Source of the DNA: Gammaproteobacteria bacterium
GTDB taxonomy: Bacteria; Pseudomonadota; Gammaproteobacteria; Magnimaribacterales; TMED112
DNA: 7,491 nucleotides
Direction: 5' to 3'
NCBI GenBank assembly: GCA_002684055.1
Contig: NYUL01000017.1
Coordinates: 7,039 to 14,529, forward strand
Made by a program: the position numbers and the translations under genes. How positions within the stretch are numbered: the first letter of the stretch is position 1; each line of letters opens with the position of its first letter. Positions 5,571 through 7,491 of the stretch are shown in pieces. The notes under the pieces are model-generated. The model made no database searches and was not told the DNA's origin. It was given only the letters and a program-made list of their open reading frames with translations.

Positions 5571-6821
5571 TTAGAATTCAGGGTAAGCTTCAATCCCGAT
5601 TTCCTCTTCATCTAAGCCTCTTTTCTGTATATCATCAGAAGCTCTTACTGGAGCAAAATAATTTAATACAAATAAGAATGCATAAGTTAAAACAAAACCA
5701 AAGGCTAAGATGCTCATCACCCCAATAGCTTGACCACCAAAAGTGGCATCAGCTTTTGTAAAAGGAACTACCATAACACCAAATACTCCAGTTACACCGT
5801 GAGCTGAAATAGCTCCAACAGGATCATCTATCTTTAGAAATTGTTCAAAAAATATAAGTGCTCCATAGCAAAGCAAGCCACCAAGTGCACCTATTAAAGT
5901 AGCTTCTAAACCAGTTGGTGAGTCAGGGGCGCCTGTAATTGCAACTAAACCAGCGATTGCACCATTAAGTGCGTAGATAATATTAGTCTTCTTGAAAAAT
6001 ACTCTAGCTACAATTAAGCAAGCAACAACTCCACCAGCGGCTGCTGCATTGGTATTCAGAAATATTTGCGCAACAGCATTAGCATTAGCAGCATCATTGA
6101 TTGCAAGCTGAGATCCACCATTGAAACCGAACCAACCTAACCAAAGAATAAAAGTTCCTAAAGCTGCTATTGGAATATTAGCGCCATACAATTTATTGGT
6201 TTTAGCTTTTGGGAAAATACCAAAATTTGTTCCAGTAACTCTTCCATATTTCCCTACTCTAGGACCTACAAAAATTGCAGCCGCAAGTGCACATGCTCCA
6301 CCAGCTAAATGGACTGTGCCAGAACCAGCAAAGTCAGAGTAACCATAATCAGTTAAAAGAAAGCCTTCTCCCCAATTCCAGAATCCTTGAATTGGATATA
6401 TTACTCCAGCTATAAAAGCTGCTAACGCAAAGAATGGCCATTGATTCATTCTTTCAGCAACAGCACCAGATACTATTGATACAGCTGTAGCTACAAATAC
6501 TACCTGAAAAAAGAAATCTGACGATTTTGCGTGAGAATCATTCGCCATTCCGGATTCAACTTCACGCATACCAAAACTAAAATCATATGGTGGGATAAAT
6601 CCTTCAACTGTTGTTGATGGGTACATGACTGAATATCCACATAACAAAAATATGAAGCAGGCTATTGAGTACAGTCCTATATTTTTAGTAACTATTTCAG
6701 CAGTATTTCTTCTTCGAACCAAACCAGCCTCAAGCATTGTGAATCCTGCAGCCATCCACATTACTAAAGCACCAGTCATAAGAAAGTAAAACGTATTTAA
6801 TGCATACTCGATTTCAGACAT
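5571..6821 (-). CDS. amt: Ammonium transporter, Amt family
   Basis: This polytopic inner-membrane channel protein (416 residues, about eleven membrane helices, trimeric in the family) imports ammonium. The pore twin histidines are His171 (FAGSGTVHLAGG) and His341 (GAISAHGVTGVFG). Asp163 in YSDFAG corresponds to the conserved aspartate near the outer ammonium site, and Ser237 lies in FGFNGGS. The N-terminus starts with a membrane helix and no cleaved signal peptide is obvious. The cytosolic tail keeps the GLDEEEIGIEAYPEF pattern, the segment through which PII (GlnK) proteins act in relatives, yet no glnK gene adjoins it here. It lies 61 bases downstream of a GSII gene on the same strand, which fits uptake coupled to assimilation. 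No Shine-Dalgarno sequence precedes the ATG, and a stem-loop lies 16 bases upstream. Expression probably responds to nitrogen, but I found no sigma-54 or NtrC site. Confidence 0.97.
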   Translation of the reverse strand: MSEIEYALNTFYFLMTGALVMWMAAGFTMLEAGLVRRRNTAEIVTKNIGLYSIACFIFLLCGYSVMYPSTTVEGFIPPYDFSFGMREVESGMANDSHAKSSDFFFQVVFVATAVSIVSGAVAERMNQWPFFALAAFIAGVIYPIQGFWNWGEGFLLTDYGYSDFAGSGTVHLAGGACALAAAIFVGPRVGKYGRVTGTNFGIFPKAKTNKLYGANIPIAALGTFILWLGWFGFNGGSQLAINDAANANAVAQIFLNTNAAAAGGVVACLIVARVFFKKTNIIYALNGAIAGLVAITGAPDSPTGLEATLIGALGGLLCYGALIFFEQFLKIDDPVGAISAHGVTGVFGVMVVPFTKADATFGGQAIGVMSILAFGFVLTYAFLFVLNYFAPVRASDDIQKRGLDEEEIGIEAYPEF

Positions 6822-6837
6822 AATAAAATTAATTGGG

Positions 6838-6859
6838 TGGGATGATGATAATCACCCCA
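6838..6859 (-). terminator. Stem-loop between the GSII gene and amt: weak terminator or leader attenuator
   Basis: On the minus strand TGGGGTGAT (6859-6851) pairs with ATCATCCCA (6846-6838) around the tetraloop TATC. This gives nine pairs including one G-U wobble. CCCAATTAATTTTATT then leads straight to the amt ATG. The T-rich part starts only after CCCAA and is interrupted, so termination should be partial. A competing outer pairing (GGGTG with CACCC, flanked by AATT) is also possible. It may end GSII transcripts, tune read-through into amt, or affect amt translation, since no ribosome site is visible between it and the start codon. Confidence 0.45.
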
Positions 6860-6882
6860 AATTTACATACTTTCCTAAACTA

Positions 6883-7491
6883 TTATTTAGTTAATGTGCC
6901 AACAATATGTGAAATAATCTTGTATGGGTCAGCATTTGAGGCTGGCCTTCTATCTTCAAGATAACCATTCCAATTATGTTCAACCGTGTATACAGGTATT
7001 CGGATGCTAGCACCCCTATCGCTCACACCATAAGAAAATTTCTCTATGCTTTGTGTTTCATGCATGCCTGTTAGGCGCATTTCATTATCAGAACCATATG
7101 AAGCAATACCTTCTTCATGAACTTTGCCTAATTTTTCACAAATTGAGTGAAAAAGTTGCTCTGAGCCAGCTGTTCTCATCTCTTCATTAGAGAAATTTGC
7201 ATGCATACCTGAACCATTCCAGTCTCCAGTCTTTGGTTTAGGGTGAATGTTGACTCCAACACCATATTCTTCAGCTATCTTGTATAACAAGTATCTGCTC
7301 ATCCAAAGATCATCTCCAGCTTTAACACCTTTGCCAAAACACTGATATTCCCATTGCCCTAAAGCTACTTCAGCATTTGTACCAGTTAGATTTATACCTG
7401 CTTCAATACAAGCCTGTAAATGCATTTCTGAAATCTCTCTTCCAGCAACATTATTTGCACCAACACCACAGTAATAGTCTCCTTGTGGTCT
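6883..7491 (-). CDS. glnII: Glutamine synthetase, type II (eukaryote-like), C-terminal 202 residues; 5' end beyond the window
   Basis: This cytosolic enzyme makes glutamine from glutamate, ammonium and ATP. The visible part starts with RPQGDYYCGVGA, equivalent to the GPQGPYYCG motif of GSII enzymes. GQWEYQ (visible residues 45-50), GDWNGSGMH (89-97), NEMRLTG (136-142), RGASIR (159-164) and YLEDRRPASN (177-186) then follow, covering the ATP, glutamate and ammonium sites. These forms and the short C-terminus after the DPY segment match plant and animal GS and bacterial GSII, not the roughly 470-residue GSI common in gammaproteobacteria. GSII lacks the adenylylation site, so control by GlnE is not expected. 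The coding frame runs off the right edge, and the Met at 7425 is internal. It ends with TAA followed in frame by TAG. It lies upstream of amt on the same strand, possibly co-transcribed. Confidence 0.95.
   Translation of the reverse strand, partial: RPQGDYYCGVGANNVAGREISEMHLQACIEAGINLTGTNAEVALGQWEYQCFGKGVKAGDDLWMSRYLLYKIAEEYGVGVNIHPKPKTGDWNGSGMHANFSNEEMRTAGSEQLFHSICEKLGKVHEEGIASYGSDNEMRLTGMHETQSIEKFSYGVSDRGASIRIPVYTVEHNWNGYLEDRRPASNADPYKIISHIVGTLTK

Noticed and set aside
6822..6900. Sigma-54 promoter or NtrC site upstream of amt, as expected for a nitrogen-regulated gene
   Set aside because: A TTGGCAC sequence occurs in the 3' end of the GSII gene, but the matching GC element at the required spacing is absent, so there is no GG-N10-GC pair.
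1..7491. Defence system, mobile element, CRISPR array or secondary-metabolite cluster
   Set aside because: All sizeable coding regions are recognisable housekeeping or transport genes. No transposase, integrase, direct-repeat array or toxin-antitoxin pair was seen, and intergenic gaps are all under 80 bases.

Overview
This AT-rich window is almost entirely coding and looks like a chromosomal segment of a gammaproteobacterium with a compact genome. The taxonomic argument rests on a mutY-yggX pair, a membrane-anchored YibN-type rhodanese beside a phosphoglycerate mutase gene, and the overall protein similarity. A low-GC marine lineage such as SAR86 is a reasonable guess, but no gene here proves it. 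I see no insertion sequence, phage gene, CRISPR array or defence locus.

Layout from left to right. The first 22 bases are the 5' end of a minus-strand tRNA gene (probably tRNA-Phe) cut by the window edge. Directly upstream of it on the same strand is a lipoprotein-type prolyl oligopeptidase (38-2113). After a 75-base divergent gap comes a plus-strand two-domain protein (2189-3298) that joins a CinA/PncC-like domain to an HxGH nucleotidyltransferase domain. It ends base-to-base against a convergent minus-strand cluster, read gpmA > mutY > yggX (5100 down to 3299), whose neighbours overlap by 23 and 8 bases. A 52-base divergent gap separates gpmA from plus-strand yibN (5153-5557). The right end carries minus-strand nitrogen-assimilation genes: a GSII-type (eukaryote-like) glutamine synthetase, truncated by the window edge, followed after 61 bases by an Amt ammonium transporter (6821 down to 5571).

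How the genes work together. Amt imports ammonium and GSII fixes it into glutamine, so that pair is a functional unit. MutY (8-oxoG:A repair) and YggX (iron trafficking and oxidative damage protection) form a known pair, here expressed behind glycolytic gpmA. The two-domain protein may act in NAD metabolism, with NMN deamidation and (Na)MN adenylylation in one chain, but its reaction is inferred.

Two RNA hairpins are visible on the minus strand. One is a strong rho-independent terminator for amt, embedded in the last codons of yibN. The other is a stem-loop between GSII and amt. The most interesting item is the CinA-like/nucleotidyltransferase fusion. The rest is largely ordinary housekeeping DNA, and I found no convincing new multi-gene system.
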